The notes beneath the pieces were generated by a model that worked only from the letters and a program-made list of their open reading frames with translations, did no database searches and had not been told where the DNA came from. This document shows, piece after piece, positions 5,490 through 7,143 of a stretch of 7,143 nucleotides of DNA; position 1 is the first letter of the stretch; each line of letters begins with the position of its first letter. Position numbers and translations under genes: made by a program. This DNA comes from Methanobacteriota archaeon (GTDB lineage Archaea; Thermoplasmatota; DTKX01; GCA-020343715): the NCBI GenBank assembly GCA_030594725.1, contig JAUVEQ010000152.1, positions 1 to 7,143 on the forward strand. The letters run 5' to 3'.

Positions 5490-7143
5490 CTACTCCTCGC
5501 TACCACCCTTCATGGCCATTACGACCAGGAGCAGGATCAGGACGATGACTACGCCCAGGAGCACCCAAGCAATGGTGGTCATTCCCTCGGTATCCTCGCC
5601 GTCGGTATCATCATCGACGGTCTGCTTCTCGAAGGTGAGGTCCTTCGTGATGTTCGCCTGAGCCGTCGCCTCGATCAAGGTAGTGCCGATGAGCTTACCA
5701 TCCGCGTCAACCACGTTGTAGGCACGGTTCTGAGCGGGGGCCCAGAAGAAGTACTTGCCCTCAGCATCCGTGGTGGCCACGGTCTCGCCCATGTTGTCCT
5801 TGATCATGGCGCCCTCGATGACATCTCCGGACTTGGTCCAGGTGACCTCGCCGCCAACGCCGCCGATGTCCATGGCCTCCTCGATCATCTCGATGCGCTC
5901 AAGGCTGCCTGCGACCATGTCCATACCCAACGTGGGGTTGTGGAAGCTGCCACTGGCATCATGCTCGGCGAAGGTGAGGTCCCAGTGGGCCTCGGAGTAG
6001 GCCAGTTCAAGCGCGTCGGTCCAGAGCTCGCCGGGGGTGGACTCGTTGCCCACGGCCCAGTCCTTGAGAGCCTTGGTGCCGGTCCGGACACCATCCTCAT
6101 CGGTGCCCAAGCGGACCATCGCAGGTTCGATGGCCTCATGGAACCTGTGCTGGATGTGGTCCACGGCTGCACGAGCATCCTCTGGGGTCTCATACATCGA
6201 GTGGCAATCCATGCAAGCTTCCATGTGGGGCTCGAATGAATGGCCCATCTTGAACTCCTCGTTCGGTGTTCCACGGCCGGACTGGAACATGTGGCACTCC
6301 ACACACTCCAAATCCTTCATCCAGAAGGACTGCTCGGCAGTGTATACCGGGTCTGCGGCCCTGAACTCGGCCTGGGGATGATGTACCTCCTCGGTCCCGA
6401 AGGTAGAGGTGGTGCGGTGGCACGCCTCACATAGGTCCTCGGGTTCCATCCTCAGCTGGTAGGACATATGCTCACCATCGGGATGTGGATCGTGGCATGC
6501 GAAGCAGGTGACCCTCCAGATGATGTCTACGTCCTCTGGAAGCTCCTCCCACGGCTCACCATCGACCTGTCCTGCGATGAAGCCCTGGGTGGCGCGGCAC
6601 AAGGCGCACGATGCCCTCTGGGCATAGGCTGGTGCCTCGTTCAGGTAATGGTCGGAGGCGGCATACCCGGTCAGGGTATCGTTGCCCCACTGGCGTCCAT
6701 CACCGTGGCAGCCACGCTCATCGTTCCCGCAGGAATCAGAGTAGGAATAGATGCTCTTGTCGATGTCAGCTGCATCCTTTGAGGACACGTGGTCGCTACC
6801 AGGTCCGTGGCAGTTCTCGCACCCGATGCGAAGCAGGTGCAGGTTCGGGAAATCCTCATCGTCGCCTGCGTTGTACGTGTCGTTCCAGGGAAGAGCTGGA
6901 TCGAAACCACTTTCCTCGCCGTACGCCACTACGTGGCACTCGGCACAGGAGCCGGTCATGCCGGTGGTCTCGTTACCGCCACCATAGGTGTACTTGTTGG
7001 TCGGCTCGTCGTGGTAATCCCACACCGAAAAGTCAATGCCATGCATTGTTCCTTCCCAATCTTCCAGCATGTCGTCGTGGCAGTCAGCGCACCTCGAAGA
7101 ACCTTCGTAAGTGGCTCCGCCCGTTGTCCCAATGAATGCCAGG
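5490..7143 (-). CDS. Tail-anchored multihaem cytochrome c with C-terminal beta-sandwich domain (partial, 5' end off window)
   Basis: 550 residues are visible, numbered from the right edge; the frame stays open there. The ATG at 7070 is not the start, because the haem motif CADCH (18-22) lies upstream of it in frame, within a family-typical YEGSSRCADCH...W...MH context. LAFIGTTGGA at the edge may be the end of a signal peptide. Canonical CX2CH motifs start at C18, C66, C108, C213, C238, C280 and C310. Two are aberrant: C138-H146 is CX6CH, and C179-R183 (CALCR) has Arg in place of the haem-ligating His. VTCFACHDPH and DLCEACH resemble doubled-CXXCH cytochromes. HHP (254-256) and HNP (401-403) may supply distal ligands. 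After the haem domain come a carboxypeptidase-regulatory-like beta-sandwich (about 431-505, with DAEGKYFFW), an acidic linker (509-519) and one membrane helix (about 522-544) ending KGGSEE. The protein would display 7-9 haems outside the membrane. A catalytic multihaem reductase or an electron carrier are both possible. Confidence 0.9.
   Translation of the reverse strand, partial: LAFIGTTGGATYEGSSRCADCHDDMLEDWEGTMHGIDFSVWDYHDEPTNKYTYGGGNETTGMTGSCAECHVVAYGEESGFDPALPWNDTYNAGDDEDFPNLHLLRIGCENCHGPGSDHVSSKDAADIDKSIYSYSDSCGNDERGCHGDGRQWGNDTLTGYAASDHYLNEAPAYAQRASCALCRATQGFIAGQVDGEPWEELPEDVDIIWRVTCFACHDPHPDGEHMSYQLRMEPEDLCEACHRTTSTFGTEEVHHPQAEFRAADPVYTAEQSFWMKDLECVECHMFQSGRGTPNEEFKMGHSFEPHMEACMDCHSMYETPEDARAAVDHIQHRFHEAIEPAMVRLGTDEDGVRTGTKALKDWAVGNESTPGELWTDALELAYSEAHWDLTFAEHDASGSFHNPTLGMDMVAGSLERIEMIEEAMDIGGVGGEVTWTKSGDVIEGAMIKDNMGETVATTDAEGKYFFWAPAQNRAYNVVDADGKLIGTTLIEATAQANITKDLTFEKQTVDDDTDGEDTEGMTTIAWVLLGVVIVLILLLVVMAMKGGSEE

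Noticed and set aside
5446..5661. Plus-strand frame starting within the terminator hairpin
   Set aside because: Antisense to the C-terminal helix and beta-sandwich of the tail-anchored cytochrome, with Ser/Met/Thr-rich shadow composition.
1..7143. CRISPR array, tRNA, rRNA or insertion sequence
   Set aside because: No regularly spaced repeats, cloverleaf-like sequence, rRNA motifs or transposase reading frame were seen on either strand.

Overview
The window looks archaeal and probably euryarchaeal, with a Thermoplasmatota-like lineage as my best guess. Three things support this. A T/A-rich TATA-type box is centred about 26 nt before the ccmF start codon with essentially no leader. Very acidic cytoplasmic tails occur on membrane proteins. 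A multihaem cytochrome is held by a C-terminal membrane anchor rather than a lipoprotein or porin arrangement. The phylum is inference; no marker gene is present. Coding DNA is GC-rich and the two intergenic gaps are clearly more AT-rich.

Layout. Positions 1-1934, minus strand: a 13-haem NapC/NirT-like membrane cytochrome c (651-1934), followed after 13 nt by a cytochrome b of the formate-dehydrogenase-gamma/hydrogenase-cytochrome-b type (starts at 637, runs off the left edge). Positions 1935-2181: a divergent promoter region. Positions 2182-5214, plus strand: ccmF, a cytochrome c haem lyase subunit with an unusual acidic tail, directly abutting a UbiA-family prenyltransferase. Positions 5215-5489: a convergent gap with a roughly 100-nt nested imperfect palindrome, a possible 47-aa ORF, and a hairpin plus T-run terminator for the opposite strand. 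Positions 5490-7143, minus strand: a tail-anchored cytochrome with seven canonical and two aberrant haem motifs, open at the right edge.

How the genes may work together. The cytochrome b and the 13-haem protein form a plausible quinol (or similar membrane carrier) to cytochrome c electron-exit module. The tail-anchored cytochrome is a candidate partner on the outer face of the membrane. CcmF would attach haem to both, and the UbiA enzyme could make the lipid-soluble carrier or modify haem. The cluster therefore reads as a compact archaeal respiratory or extracellular-electron-transfer locus carrying part of its own maturation machinery. The terminal acceptor cannot be told from this window.

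The most unusual points are the aberrant haem motifs (CX3CH, CX4CH, CX6CH and a CX2CR lacking the histidine), the concentric inverted repeats at 5223-5324, an Arg where a haem-ligating His is expected in the cytochrome b, and the long acidic cytoplasmic tail on CcmF.
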